Source: Neobacillus pocheonensis (lineage in GTDB: Bacteria; Bacillota; Bacilli; Bacillales; Cytobacillaceae). Taken from it: 64,000 nt of DNA. Shown here one piece after another: positions 50,537 to 61,212 of the stretch (positions within the stretch are counted from its first letter, which is position 1; the number at the start of each line of letters is the position of its first letter). The notes under the pieces were generated by a model, which saw only the letters and a list, made by a program, of their open reading frames with translations, was not told the origin of the DNA and did not search any database. The position numbers and the translations under genes are program-made. The stretch is from positions 2,728,001 through 2,792,000 of the forward strand of contig JAMQCR010000001.1 in the NCBI GenBank assembly GCA_023702235.1, written 5' to 3'.

Positions 50537-51589
50537 TTATTTTTCGATTACCAAACCAAGACGAATTAAACTTTCAGCAATCTGTACTGAATTCCAAGCT
50601 GCTCCCTTGAGTAAATTATCGGAGACTACCCACATATGAAAACCGCGATCTTCATCGAGGTCTTTTCGGATTCTGCCAACGAAAACATCATTTTCCCCAA
50701 CACAATTAGCTGGCATTGGATAGAGTTGATTCTCCGGATCATCTTGAAGGATAACCCCAGGAGCATCCATTAATAATGCTTTAATTTCGTTTGCACTAAC
50801 ACCATTTTCTTCTATTTCAAAATAGACAGATTCGGAATGACCGACAGCAACCGGGATACGGACGCATGTTGCGGAAACCTGTAATTCAGGTAAGTGCATG
50901 ATTTTTTTCGTTTCATTGATCATTTTCATTTCTTCAAAAGTAAAGCCATTTTCTTCGAACTTATCAATTTGAGGAATCGCATTAAAAGCAATTTGGTAAT
51001 GGCTTTGGTCTGATTTAACTGGTAACACCTTTGGCTCAAATGGTTCATTAGTTAAAATAGACTGCGCTTGTTCGTGTAATTCCTGTACAGCTGCTGCACC
51101 TGCACCAGAAACTGCTTGATAGGTCGAGACAATTACCTTTTTCAAGCCGAATTTTTGACGAATTGGTTCTAACGCCACTACCATTTGTATGGTTGAACAA
51201 TTTGGATTCGCAATAATTCCGTTGTGCTGATGCAAATCATTTTCGTTAACCTCTGGAACAACAAGAGGAGTATTTGTATCCATACGAAAAGCACTAGTGT
51301 TGTCTACGACGATGGCACCACGTTTAACTGCTTCGGGACCAAGATCTTTTGAGACGCTGCCACCAGCGCTGAATAAAGCAATATCGACGCCTTCAAAGCT
51401 TTCAGGTTTTGCTTCCTGAATCGTATATTCTTGACCATTAACGACAATTTTCTTCCCTGCTGAACGTGCGGAAGACAGTAGGGATAGTTGCTTGATTGGG
51501 AAGTTTTCTTTTACTAAGGTTTGGATCATTTGTTGTCCTACCGCTCCTGTTGCTCCCACAACAGCAACGTGAAATCCTTTTTTACTCAT
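50537..51589 (-). CDS. asd: Aspartate-semialdehyde dehydrogenase
   Basis: Intact 350-residue NADPH-dependent enzyme. [13 protein letters not shown] is the Rossmann motif, [14 protein letters not shown] carries the catalytic cysteine, and [15 protein letters not shown] the later histidine. MSKKGF is chosen as start; the preceding MKGVLE stretch lies over the ribosome site. It heads asd-dapG-dapA. Confidence 0.95.
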   Translation of the reverse strand: MSKKGFHVAVVGATGAVGQQMIQTLVKENFPIKQLSLLSSARSAGKKIVVNGQEYTIQEAKPESFEGVDIALFSAGGSVSKDLGPEAVKRGAIVVDNTSAFRMDTNTPLVVPEVNENDLHQHNGIIANPNCSTIQMVVALEPIRQKFGLKKVIVSTYQAVSGAGAAAVQELHEQAQSILTNEPFEPKVLPVKSDQSHYQIAFNAIPQIDKFEENGFTFEEMKMINETKKIMHLPELQVSATCVRIPVAVGHSESVYFEIEENGVSANEIKALLMDAPGVILQDDPENQLYPMPANCVGENDVFVGRIRKDLDEDRGFHMWVVSDNLLKGAAWNSVQIAESLIRLGLVIEK

Positions 51590-51788
51590 TTCTAGTACCC
51601 CTTTCAATCTTATCTATATTTACACTGCTGGTTATTTCAATTTCAAAAAGAAGTAGATTCTAGTGCTGATCCAGCTATGCGCTAATAAACTATTTCATCA
51701 GTGGAGTGAAAACCCCACTGATGAATGATTAATTTATTTTAACATATTCCTTGAAAGAAATAACCTTTTTTGACGAAAGGGTGAAGAT

Positions 51789-52389
51789 TTAGTCGCCGTC
51801 CCGATACCTTTCTACAAGCACAGGTTGAATTTGCTGACCTAGTATTGCTGCTTCAACGGTTTCCGAAAGCAATGTCATTCTTGCAACCATTGAGTTTGGT
51901 TTTTTAATCGGATCATCCTGCCCATATGGAATAAAATAGATATTTTTTGTTGACATTAGCCTCATTAAATTGACGCCGTTTAAGCCTAGTGCATCATTGG
52001 TTGAAATTCCAAGAACAACTGGCTTTAAATTTCTCAGGGTTGCTTTTGCAGCCATTAGTACCGGGCTATCATTCATGGCGTTAGCAAATTTACTCATGGA
52101 TACTCCTGTTAATGGAGCAATTACCATGCAATCTAGTGGAATCTTTGGACCTAATGGTTCTGCCTTTACGATTGAGTCAATGACCTTGTTTCCTGTAAGG
52201 TCTTCAATTCTTTGAATCCAATCTTCACCTTTTCCAAAACGGGTTTCTGTATTTTTCACCGTGAATGTTACAACCGGCATAACCTCGGCCCCCTGCTTGA
52301 ACAAGTTTTTCTATCTCTGGAAATACAGCATCATACGTACAATGTGACCCGGTTAATCCAAAGCCAATTCTCTTACCCTTTAAACTCAT
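51789..52389 (-). CDS. spoVFB: Dipicolinate synthase subunit B (frame broken once)
   Basis: Flavoprotein-like subunit (DpaB) of the sporulation enzyme that makes dipicolinic acid in the mother cell. MSLKGKRIGFGLTGSHCTYDAVFP starts at 52389 and overlaps the spoVFA stop (ATGA), so the two are coupled. IAPLTGVSMSKFANAMNDSPVLMAAKA is characteristic. Near 52287 a G run is one too long, which breaks the frame between LVQAG and AEVMPVVTFTV. Repaired length is 199 residues. Confidence 0.92.
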
Positions 52390-53288
52390 TTCACTTTCCC
52401 CTTTCGATTCAACAGGTCATCATGGAGTAGTTGTGTTAGAACATCCGCTAGAATTTGCCCAGCTGTTTTTGGGGCAACAATCCCAGGTAAACTCGGAGCG
52501 AGCAATGCTTTAATTCCCCGCTTTTCGGCATAACGGAAATCTGTCCCCCCTGGTTTTGAGGCAATATCAATAACGAGAGTATGAGCAGGTAACTTCGAAA
52601 TGACGGATGCACTTACAATTGGGTATGGAATGGTATTGATTAAAATATCCGTCCCTGTCACCTCTTTCTCGATATTATTTAGATGAAAGGGAGTTACCCC
52701 CATTTCGGTAATTCTTGCAAGATGCTCACTTTTTCTCGCCCCGACTTTTACTTTTGCACCAAGAGCATGAAAGGCCCTCGCTGTACTCATACCACATCTT
52801 CCTAACCCCAAAACGGTAATATTAGAGCCATGGATCGTAAAGTCGGTATGCTGTATGGCCATCATGATTGTTCCTTCAACCGTAGGGATAGAATTATAAA
52901 TAGCAACGTCGTCCCTCGAAAACAATTGGACAAGTGTTCTTTTTGACTGCTTTATAATTCCATTTAAGAATGAGTTACTTATTCCTGAATAGATCGTGCA
53001 ATGTTCAGGAGTTTTTAAAAGTATTTCTTCAGTTAAAACTACTTTCTCATTCGAGAAAATTGTCTCTACCTGACCTTCTAAATTTGTGCCAGCTACCGGC
53101 AAAATAAGAGCGTCTATATTCGAAAAATCAACCTCATCCAACTTTTCCTTAACAGCACCAGTGAAGGCATGGTCAAGCTGTTCGAAACCAATTAGCGATA
53201 GTCGGGCATCTAATTCGGTTAACTTCCGGATAATTTCCAGCTGTCTGGCATCTCCACAAATAACCGCTATCTGCATCCCTGTCAGCAT
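52386..53288 (-). CDS. spoVFA: Dipicolinate synthase subunit A
   Basis: Intact 300-residue NAD(P)-binding subunit (DpaA): QIAVICGDARQLEIIRKLTELDA, IYNSIPTVEGTIMMAIQHTDFTI and the dinucleotide motif LGLGRCGMSTARAF. MLTGMQIAV is the family start, preceded by GAAGGTG. It partners SpoVFB, downstream in the same operon; the substrate comes from DapA. Confidence 0.95.
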   Translation of the reverse strand: MLTGMQIAVICGDARQLEIIRKLTELDARLSLIGFEQLDHAFTGAVKEKLDEVDFSNIDALILPVAGTNLEGQVETIFSNEKVVLTEEILLKTPEHCTIYSGISNSFLNGIIKQSKRTLVQLFSRDDVAIYNSIPTVEGTIMMAIQHTDFTIHGSNITVLGLGRCGMSTARAFHALGAKVKVGARKSEHLARITEMGVTPFHLNNIEKEVTGTDILINTIPYPIVSASVISKLPAHTLVIDIASKPGGTDFRYAEKRGIKALLAPSLPGIVAPKTAGQILADVLTQLLHDDLLNRKGKVK

Positions 53289-53402
53289 GAAAACATTCAC
53301 CTTCTTTTCAAAAAATCCAAGTAGGAAATTATTTCTTCTTTATCACTTCAACATCTTATGTAAGCAACAATCATTCGGTGAGTTTTCCATCATTAGTTCT
53401 AT

Positions 53403-53440
53403 AAAAAAAGCCCAAAGCAAATTTGCTTTGGGCTTTTTTT
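53403..53440. terminator. Strong bidirectional terminator
   Basis: Perfect 19-base palindromic arms ending in AAAAAAA and TTTTTTT, enclosing GCCCAAAGCAA. It lies between ymxH and spoVFA. Confidence 0.85.
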
Positions 53441-53458
53441 AAATATACATTTTTCTCC

Positions 53459-53701
53459 CTATTCCTCTTCAGGGACATCAATAATTATCATGTCTGTTCC
53501 GATTTTTTTTATATGCTCCCAGGGAACCCTGATTTCTCCTCCTTGTTTCTTTAAACCAAACCATTTTAATGAAGGAATAAGTAATGCCTGAATTTGCCCG
53601 GTCCCTTCATTAATTTCAAGATCCGTTTGGCCGAGAACTCCGAGGCGGGCTGCCTGTTTTACATCGACAATCTCTTTCCCACTTAATTCACTTAGACGCA
53701 T
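53459..53701 (-). CDS. ymxH: YlmC/YmxH-family PRC-barrel protein
   Basis: Eighty residues: MRLSELSGKEIVDVKQAARLGVLG and IQALLIPSLKWFGLK, typical of small PRC-barrel proteins near the mlpA and spoVF genes. Role unknown; sporulation-associated by context. Confidence 0.85.
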   Translation of the reverse strand: MRLSELSGKEIVDVKQAARLGVLGQTDLEINEGTGQIQALLIPSLKWFGLKKQGGEIRVPWEHIKKIGTDMIIIDVPEEE

Positions 53702-53770
53702 GATACAGAAACTCCCTTCCCGAACTATTTCTACTAGTTTATAAACAGGCGTCCAAATTTAGACTAAATA

Positions 53771-53800
53771 AAAAAACAGTTCGGGTGCGAACTGTTTTTT
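53771..53800 (-). terminator. Intrinsic terminator of mlpA
   Basis: Perfect arms AAAAAACAGTTCG / CGAACTGTTTTTT, immediately after the mlpA stop. Confidence 0.8.
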
Positions 53801-53803
53801 CCA

Positions 53804-55042
53804 TTACTTGAGATTTTGAGGAAATTCCCCATCAGGGCTAATTAATGTTACCGAATATTTATCAGTAAATATCGATCTGGCCATCTCATCAACACTAGGT
53901 TTTGTAATTAAATCGATTTGTTCGATAATTTCATCCAACGAACGGTGGCGTTTTAATAGAAGCTCATTCTTACCATTGCGGCTCATACGGCTATTTGTGC
54001 TTTCTAAGCTTAGCATTAAACTTCCCTTTAATTGTTCCTTGCTATTTGTCAACTCTTTTTCGGTAATCCCGTCTTGCTTTAATTTATCAAGTGTTTCTTG
54101 AATAGTTTCAAATAATACATCCAACTGCTTTGCACCTGTTCCACCATAGACGGTTACAATTCCGCTATCTTGATAGGCTGAATGATAAGAGAAAACGGAA
54201 TATGCTAAGCCCCTTTGTTCACGGACTTCTTGGAATAATCTGCTGCTCATGCTTCCGCCTAAAATATTGTTTAACGTAATCAAGCTATAAACGTCCTCAT
54301 GCCCCACCTTTAAACCTTCAAAACCGATACATAAATGAGCCTGCTCTGTTTCCTTTTTCCTTGAAATACGGTTGGAATGGAAAACAGGAATATTTTCAAG
54401 TGGTTGTTTATTCCCACCCACATAAGAACCAAAATACTTTTCAACCTCTTGGATAAAGTCTTCAGAAATATTTCCAGCTATCGAAATAACAACGTTTTCA
54501 GGAGTGTATCTTTCGTGAATATATTCCTTAAGCGTTTCTCCTGTAAATGTGTTTAGGGTTTCTTCTGTACCGAGAATCGGATACCCAAGTGGATGATCCT
54601 CATACACAGCCCTACTTAATAAATCATGGACAATGTCGTCTGGTGTATCTTCGTACATTTTGATCTCTTCAAGGACAACATTTCTTTCTTTATTTAATTC
54701 TTCTGCGACAAAAGTAGAATTAAAGAACATGTCAGCTAATACATCTAAAGCAAATTGAGAATGCGTGTCAAGTACCTTGGCGTAATAGCATGTATACTCT
54801 TTTGATGTAAAGGCATTCACTTGACCACCAATACTATCAAACGATTCTGCAATTTCCTTTGCCGACCTAGTGGTGGTACCCTTAAAAAACATATGCTCAA
54901 GAAAATGGGATATCCCATTATTTTGTTGATCTTCATATCTAGAACCAGTGCCAATCCATACGCCGATCGCAACAGAACGAACGGTAGGAATATGTTCTAG
55001 TACAATTCTTACTCCATTATGGCATGTATATTTATTAATCAT
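53804..55042 (-). CDS. mlpA: M16 zinc peptidase MlpA (YmxG)
   Basis: Intact 412-residue processing-peptidase-like enzyme with the zinc motif HFLEHMFFKGT near residue 45 and the downstream Glu region ERNVVLEEIKMYEDTPDD. RGLAYSVFSYHSAYQDSG is the family substrate-binding stretch. In B. subtilis it is implicated in regulating exported-protease genes. Cytosolic. Confidence 0.92.
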   Translation of the reverse strand: MINKYTCHNGVRIVLEHIPTVRSVAIGVWIGTGSRYEDQQNNGISHFLEHMFFKGTTTRSAKEIAESFDSIGGQVNAFTSKEYTCYYAKVLDTHSQFALDVLADMFFNSTFVAEELNKERNVVLEEIKMYEDTPDDIVHDLLSRAVYEDHPLGYPILGTEETLNTFTGETLKEYIHERYTPENVVISIAGNISEDFIQEVEKYFGSYVGGNKQPLENIPVFHSNRISRKKETEQAHLCIGFEGLKVGHEDVYSLITLNNILGGSMSSRLFQEVREQRGLAYSVFSYHSAYQDSGIVTVYGGTGAKQLDVLFETIQETLDKLKQDGITEKELTNSKEQLKGSLMLSLESTNSRMSRNGKNELLLKRHRSLDEIIEQIDLITKPSVDEMARSIFTDKYSVTLISPDGEFPQNLK

Positions 55043-55140
55043 CTACTTCCTCCTATCTATAGATAATTCTATTTTGATTCCGTCTATTAACTTTATTGCC
55101 TTAAGATTATATTATCCCATTTTTGGGGTTCCTGATCTCA

Positions 55141-56088
55141 TTATTTCAAGATTCTTTCTTCACTCATCAGTTCGGTAACTGTGCCAATTTTCAAATTCTT
55201 TCGCTCGATTAATGTGATTAAGCGGTCAAGCGCTTTTGCAGTTGATGCAGTAGGATGCATAAGAACCATCGAACCATTATCAATTTTAGAGATGACACGA
55301 TTAATTAGCGTTTCCGGGGAAGGGTTTTGCCAGTCCACCGTATCCACTGTCCACATAACAGTCCCCATCTTTAATTCGTCCGCCACTTTAACAGTTTCAT
55401 CACGGTAACTACCGCTTGGGGGAGCAAACCATTCACATTTTTCTCCGGTCGCCGCTTCGATCACTTCATTCGTTTTAATCATTTCCATTCTTGCCTGTGC
55501 TGCCGTCAGCCTCTTCATATCTGGATGGGAATAAGAATGGTTGCCAACTTCATGACCACTGCTTACTATCATTTTCGCGAGCTCTGGATTTTTCTTTACC
55601 CAATTACCTTCTAGAAAAAAGCTAGTAGTGATATGGTGCCTTTTTAAGGTAGCAAGTATATCTGATAAATACTCATTTCCCCATGCCACATTTATAATAA
55701 AACTAACCATTGGTTTTTCTGGATGTCCTTTATAAATAGGAGATGCTGGTAAATCCTGAAGGTTCACTCTGGGTTTTGTTTGAGTAAATACCAGCTTTTT
55801 TTCATTAAATTTGCCATTTTGTTTCATATTTTTATAAGAGGCTGAAAGATCGACCTTAAGCCCATTATATCCAGGTATAGCCTTCCAAACGGGATCTATT
55901 TTCGCATCGGAAGGTGGAATTTCATATGTAGAAGCATTCTTAATGATACTTTGATATAAAGGGTCTGCCTGCTTAGCCACTGAAATCGAGGATTCCTTTA
56001 ATGAGTCCACATATGGATTTACGATGGGATTGTTTACTAAGAACCACGCAGCCAAACAAATAAACATGAATATACTAACCTTTTTCAT
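55141..56088 (-). CDS. ylxY: Polysaccharide deacetylase-like protein YlxY
   Basis: A 315-residue exported or membrane-anchored NodB-homology protein. An N-terminal hydrophobic segment (VSIFMFICLAAWFLV) is a signal or anchor. The deacetylase domain, from about residue 125, has SFFLEGNW, EVGNHSYSHPDM (the His-His zinc pair) and WFAPPSGSY. The usual catalytic FDDG-type Asp-Asp motif reads SFIINVAWGNE, so it may be inactive or altered, as noted for YlxY-type proteins. It lies between pnp and mlpA. Confidence 0.88.
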   Translation of the reverse strand: MKKVSIFMFICLAAWFLVNNPIVNPYVDSLKESSISVAKQADPLYQSIIKNASTYEIPPSDAKIDPVWKAIPGYNGLKVDLSASYKNMKQNGKFNEKKLVFTQTKPRVNLQDLPASPIYKGHPEKPMVSFIINVAWGNEYLSDILATLKRHHITTSFFLEGNWVKKNPELAKMIVSSGHEVGNHSYSHPDMKRLTAAQARMEMIKTNEVIEAATGEKCEWFAPPSGSYRDETVKVADELKMGTVMWTVDTVDWQNPSPETLINRVISKIDNGSMVLMHPTASTAKALDRLITLIERKNLKIGTVTELMSEERILK

Positions 56089-56145
56089 CAACCTTCCCCC
56101 CTTCCATAAAGATTATGTATTGGAGGGACAAGGTAGAACAGAAAA

Positions 56146-56249
56146 GCGGAAGGCGCCTGTTTATCGGTGATTAGCATAAGACGAACCGGTTTGAAGGTTC
56201 GCTTTTTAAGCTTCATGACGGGTAGGCTTATGCCTCGAGCCGATACCGC
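56146..56249. repeat. Nested-hairpin intergenic element
   Basis: Four successive inverted pairs close over one another: GCGG/CCGC, TATCGG/CCGATA, GCATAAG/CTTATGC and CGAACC/GGTTCG. The flanks (AAGCGGAAGGCGCC, GAAGCTAGACAATTAT) look like the ends of a repeat family I recall from Bacillus intergenic regions. It lies between ylxY and pnp. Confidence 0.55.
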
Positions 56250-56287
56250 CTGAAGCTAGACAATTATAAAAGTTATTTTCATGGAAA

Positions 56288-56309
56288 AAGTCAGGGTTCC
56301 CCCTGACTT
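56288..56309 (-). terminator. Intrinsic terminator of pnp
   Basis: Arms AAGTCAGGG / CCCTGACTT followed by TTTCC on the minus strand, shortly after the pnp stop. Confidence 0.65.
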
Positions 56310-56346
56310 GCCTATTGTCTCCGGCACCAGTCCGGTGTGTTTTGCA

Positions 56347-58459
56347 TTATTGTTTTTCTTCTGCCTTTTCACGTTGTTCCTTTAAAATTGCTTTACGGGA
56401 AAGGTTTACACGACCTTGCTTATCAATTTCGGTTACCTTTACTAAAAACTCGTCCCCAATCTTAACAACATCTTCTACTTTTCCTACCCGCTCTTCAGCA
56501 AGTTCAGAAATATGAACAAGACCGTCTTTTCCAGCAAAGATTTCAACGAAGGCACCAAATTTTTCAATCCGTTTTACTTTACCAAGATACAATTCACCAA
56601 CTTGAACTTCACGAACAATATCTTCAATGATTTTCTTTGCTTTTTGGTTCATTTCTTGATTAGTTGAGGCAATAAAAACGGTACCATCCTGCTCGATGTC
56701 AATCTTAACGCCAGTTTCCTCAATAATCTTATTGATTTGTTTGCCGCTTGGTCCAATGACATCACGGATTTTATCAGGGTTGATTGTCATCGTTAGTATT
56801 TTCGGTGCAAACTGAGAAAGTTCGGTTCTTGGTCCTGAAAGGGTTGAAAGCATGGAATCTAAAATTTGCATTCTCCCAATTTTCGCCTGTTGAAGGGCTT
56901 CTTCCAGTATTTCACGGGATAGTCCTTCAATTTTAATATCCATTTGCAAAGCAGTAACACCTTTTGCTGTCCCGGCAACTTTGAAATCCATGTCTCCAAG
57001 GTGATCTTCCATACCTTGAATATCCGTTAGCACACTATAATGTTCTCCAGATTTTACGAGTCCCATCGCAATTCCTGCTACAGGGGCTTTGATCGGTACA
57101 CCTGCATCCATCATGGCAAGTGTACTTGCACAAATACTTGCTTGAGATGTAGAACCATTGGATTCCAAAACCTCGGAAACAAGTCTGATTGTGTAAGGAA
57201 AATCCTTTTCATTCGGAATAATCGGTTCAAGTGCACGTTCACCTAGTGCTCCATGTCCTATTTCTCGACGGCCAGGTCCACGAATTGGTCCTGTTTCGCC
57301 AACACTAAAGGATGGAAAGTTGTAGTGATGCATGAATCGTTTCTCTTCTTCAATTCCTAGACCATCAAGGATTTGCACGTCTCCCATGGCACCAAGTGTA
57401 CAAATACTTAATGCTTGGGTTTGTCCACGCGTAAACAATCCTGATCCATGTGTCCGAGGCAAAATATTCACCTGTGAAGATAATGGACGAATTTCATCAA
57501 TTTTACGACCATCAGGGCGAACCTTTTCTACTGTAATTAAACGGCGAACTTCACCTTTTACAATTTTATCCAATATCTGTTTAACCTGTTTTAGGTCCTC
57601 ATCCGTCGCTTCATGTTCAACATACTTAGCCATTACGTGGTTTTTAACTTCTTTAATTGCATCTTCACGAGCGTGTTTTTCTTGTACCTGAATGGCTTTC
57701 ACCATTTCGGATTCACACAATGTTCTAACTTCTGCTTCGAGCTCTTGATCAATCTCGTATAAAGTAATTTCCCTTTTTTCCTTACCAATTTCGGCAACAA
57801 TTTTTTCTTGGAATTCAATTAAGCGTTTAATTTCTCCGTGACCATACATAATTGCTTCAAGCATTGTCTCCTCTGGAACCTCATTGGCACCAGCTTCAAC
57901 CATGTTGATTGCATCTTTTGTTCCAGCAACCGTTAGGTGAATATCACTTTTTTCTGCTTGTTCTACAGTTGGGTTGATGATGTACTCACCGTTCACTCGA
58001 CCGACTACGACACCAGCAATTGGTCCCTCAAATGGGATGTCAGATGTACTAAGTGCTAAAGAAGATCCGAACATCGCAGCCATTTCTGTTGAGCAGTCCT
58101 GATCCACACTCATTACAATACTGATAACTTGTACATCATTACGAAATCCGTCTGCAAATAGCGGGCGAATTGGACGGTCAATTAGACGACTTGCTAAAAT
58201 TGCTTTTTCACTCGGGCGCCCTTCCCGTTTAATAAAACCACCTGGGATTTTCCCTACTGCATACAACCGTTCCTCGTAGTTAACGGTTAATGGAAAAAAG
58301 TCCAGGTTCTTCGGTTCTTTTGAAGCAGTTGCTGTGCTTAATACTGCTGTATCTCCATAGCGTACCAATGCTGCACCGTTAGCTTGTTTAGCCAATTGGC
58401 CAATTTCAACAGTTAACTTACGGCCAATCCATGGAATACTCATGTTTCAATTGTTCCAT
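56347..58459 (-). CDS. pnp: Polyribonucleotide nucleotidyltransferase (short frame break near the start)
   Basis: Two RNase PH domains, then KH ([25 protein letters not shown]) and S1 ([17 protein letters not shown]) domains. It is a 3'-5' phosphorolytic exonuclease. The real start is probably the ATG at 58459, seven bases after GAGGGG, reading [12 protein letters not shown] as in relatives. From there the frame fails within about 35 bases (near 58425), where homologues have an AG pair before [10 protein letters not shown] and several bases seem lost. The ATG at 58443 that opens the remaining frame has no ribosome site. Confidence 0.9.
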
Positions 58460-58659
58460 AATTTTACCCCTCTCAATCTAACTCACTTCGGAGGATGATG
58501 CGAAATTTGAATATTTCGCTGTTATCATCTTTATTTAACAAATATAAAAAAAGCCTAAAAGCTTAGTGTTTAAATACAAATGTATTAATAGTATGCACAA
58601 AAATTTGCGTCTTAAAAATATGTATAGAAGATTCTTAAATTTTTTTAAACCTAACAAAA

Positions 58660-58680
58660 AAGCGGGAAAAAATCCCGCTT
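58660..58680 (-). terminator. Intrinsic terminator of rpsO
   Basis: Arms AAGCGGGA / TCCCGCTT followed by six T on the minus strand, just past the rpsO stop. Confidence 0.8.
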
Positions 58681-58687
58681 CTGAAGA

Positions 58688-58963
<276 letters not shown>

Positions 58964-59125
58964 TCACCTCCTAAATATGAATCCCCTGTTACTGAGCAAG
59001 CGTCGGTGACTCGACTTGCCAAGCAAAGGTTATTTTTTAATACGTTAATAAGAATACAATGTTTTATGCCAAAAAGCAAGCTAAAACCTGCGCACAAATG
59101 AAAGAAAGACTTAATTTTATAATCA

Positions 59126-60082
59126 TTAACAAGAAAATTGTTGGTTTCTGTCAAAGTAATCGATTGCTTTCTGTTTATCCTTTTCGATTTGGGAAACCAG
59201 TTCTTCAATACCGGAAAATTTTTGTTCTTTTCGCAAATAAAGATGCCATTCTACCAATACTTCTTTTCCATAAATATCTTGATCAAAGTGAAATAAGTGA
59301 ACTTCCACAGATGGTTTTATGGCGTGCTGATTAAATGTTGGCTTGTATCCAACATTACATACGCCCTGATACCAGACACCCTCAATCTCCATTCTAACGG
59401 CATAAACACCAACTGGTGGAAGGATATAATCATCATTCACATCTACATTTGCAGTTGGAAAGCCAATCGTCCTCCCGCGTTTATCACCATGAATAACAAT
59501 ACCTGTAGTGGTATAAAATCTGCCCAGTAAAGCAGGCAGTTCGTCGGTTCTTCCTTCTTTTAAAAATGTACGAATTCGTGTTGAACTTACCTTTTCGTCA
59601 CTTTTCGTAAATTTCGGAACGATTGTATAGGTAAACTGTTCACGAGAATGAAATGGTAATATTTCCATATTCCCTTTACCCATCCGACCATAAGTAAAAT
59701 CAAATCCGGCAACAACATGCTTAACATTTAATCCTATCACATATTGGTCGACGAACTCCTGTGGGAGAAGGTTTGCAAATTCAGTGGTGAAATGAATAAT
59801 AAAAAGATAATCAATACCCATTTCTTTTATGAGATGAATTTTCTCTTCTAATGGGGTTATATACTGTACATGCATTTCGTTTTTACCTAAAACCACAGAT
59901 GGATGAGGGTCGAAGGTCATGACAGCAGAATAAAGCCCTTTTTCTTCTGCTAGCTTTTTTGCTTCAAGAATAACTTCTTGATGACCGAGGTGTACACCAT
60001 CAAAATAGCCTAGCGCCATAGCAAGTGGCGGATATTCATTTTTATCTAAATTAAGAGGAAAACCAAGCTTCTTTACTTTCAA
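59126..60082 (-). CDS. ribF: Bifunctional riboflavin kinase / FAD synthetase
   Basis: Intact 318-residue enzyme. The N-terminal adenylyltransferase domain (ALGYFDGVHLGHQEVI, then SSTRIRTFLKEG) is followed by the C-terminal riboflavin kinase domain (GDKRGRTIGFPTANVD). It makes FMN and FAD from riboflavin. Equivalent to B. subtilis ribC, downstream of truB. Confidence 0.95.
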   Translation of the reverse strand: MKVKKLGFPLNLDKNEYPPLAMALGYFDGVHLGHQEVILEAKKLAEEKGLYSAVMTFDPHPSVVLGKNEMHVQYITPLEEKIHLIKEMGIDYLFIIHFTTEFANLLPQEFVDQYVIGLNVKHVVAGFDFTYGRMGKGNMEILPFHSREQFTYTIVPKFTKSDEKVSSTRIRTFLKEGRTDELPALLGRFYTTTGIVIHGDKRGRTIGFPTANVDVNDDYILPPVGVYAVRMEIEGVWYQGVCNVGYKPTFNQHAIKPSVEVHLFHFDQDIYGKEVLVEWHLYLRKEQKFSGIEELVSQIEKDKQKAIDYFDRNQQFSC

Positions 60083-60114
60083 CTGAAACTCACCTTTTCT
60101 ATACCGTACCTTTA

Positions 60115-61035
60115 TTATTCTTGATTATTACGTAACACTTTAACAGGTTTGAGAAGCCCCGGCTTATTTGGATGCTTTAAATAAATGGCAAGTGCCAGCC
60201 CTTCTTCTGTTTCTGCGATAATAGGTCCGTTACTATTCTTCAAATGTTCTGGGATTTGCAAAAGTGTCCCATTTTTCACTTTCTCTGCTACTGTATCACT
60301 AATCACGTATTTCGGCAAATGAGAGAGGGCTGATTCCAATGGTCTTAATGCACTTGAAATAGTCCCAGCTTCCATTAAATTTTCAATTTCTTCGAAGGTA
60401 AGACAATCTTCTAAAGAGAATGTAGCTGATTGCACTCTTATCAAACTTGACATATGTGCAGGATAGCCAAGGCGTTCGCCAATCATGACTGCCAATGTCC
60501 TGATATAGGTCCCCTTGCTGCAGCTTACTCGAAAACGAAAGTGAAACGAATCACCTGAAAATTCATTCCTTTCATCGAGTAGTTCAAAAGAATAAATCAT
60601 CACCTTTCTGGTTGGGCGTTCTACTTCTATTCCCTTACGTGCATACTCGTAAAGGCGTGTCCCTCCCACCTTTACAGCAGAATACATTGGTGGAGTTTGT
60701 TCGATTTCACCAGTCAACGATTCAATTACCTGAAGGATTTCTTCTCTTGAAATGGTCCGCTTTACACTTTCCCTTTTTACCACTTCTCCTGATGCATCTT
60801 CAGTTGTAGTCGAAAAACCGATTGTTACTTCTCCCTCATAAGCTTTTCCTGCATCAGTTATATACTCTGCCACCTTCGTGGCTTTGCCAATACATATAGG
60901 TAGAACTCCAGTTACATCTGGGTCGAGTGTGCCAGTATGACCGACTTTTTTTGTTCTTAATATTTTCCGCAACTTGAAAACACAATCATGACTTGTCAAC
61001 CCAGCAGGTTTAAATAATGGTAAAATTCCTTCCAC
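60115..61035 (-). CDS. truB: tRNA pseudouridine-55 synthase
   Basis: Intact 306-residue enzyme. KPAGLTSHDCVF and GHTGTLDPDVTGVLPICIG carry the catalytic aspartate; PPMYSAVKVGGTRLYEYARKG and CSKGTYIRTLA are also characteristic. Modifies U55 of tRNAs. It closely precedes ribF. Confidence 0.96.
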   Translation of the reverse strand: MEGILPLFKPAGLTSHDCVFKLRKILRTKKVGHTGTLDPDVTGVLPICIGKATKVAEYITDAGKAYEGEVTIGFSTTTEDASGEVVKRESVKRTISREEILQVIESLTGEIEQTPPMYSAVKVGGTRLYEYARKGIEVERPTRKVMIYSFELLDERNEFSGDSFHFRFRVSCSKGTYIRTLAVMIGERLGYPAHMSSLIRVQSATFSLEDCLTFEEIENLMEAGTISSALRPLESALSHLPKYVISDTVAEKVKNGTLLQIPEHLKNSNGPIIAETEEGLALAIYLKHPNKPGLLKPVKVLRNNQE

Positions 61036-61112
61036 CCTATTCTCTCCGATCTATTAAAATAAGAAAAACTTGAACATTGAAACTTGTTTAGTTCCGCTTT
61101 TCTTCGAAAAAA

Positions 61113-61136
61113 ATGGATAGACATTTGTCTATCCAT
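61113..61136 (-). terminator. Terminator between rbfA and truB
   Basis: Perfect arms ATGGATAGACA / TGTCTATCCAT followed by seven T on the minus strand. Confidence 0.75.
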
Positions 61137-61212
61137 TCACCCCAATTTTTTTACTCCACCAGAGGTCATATCGGAGTATTCTTAAGGAGCTAGAGTTACT
61201 TTCATTTAACAA

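Noticed and set aside
51699..51726. Inverted repeat CATCAGTGG / CCACTGATG between spoVFB and asd
   Set aside because: Stem is good but there is no T tract, and no riboswitch core could be recognised; left unassigned rather than called a terminator.
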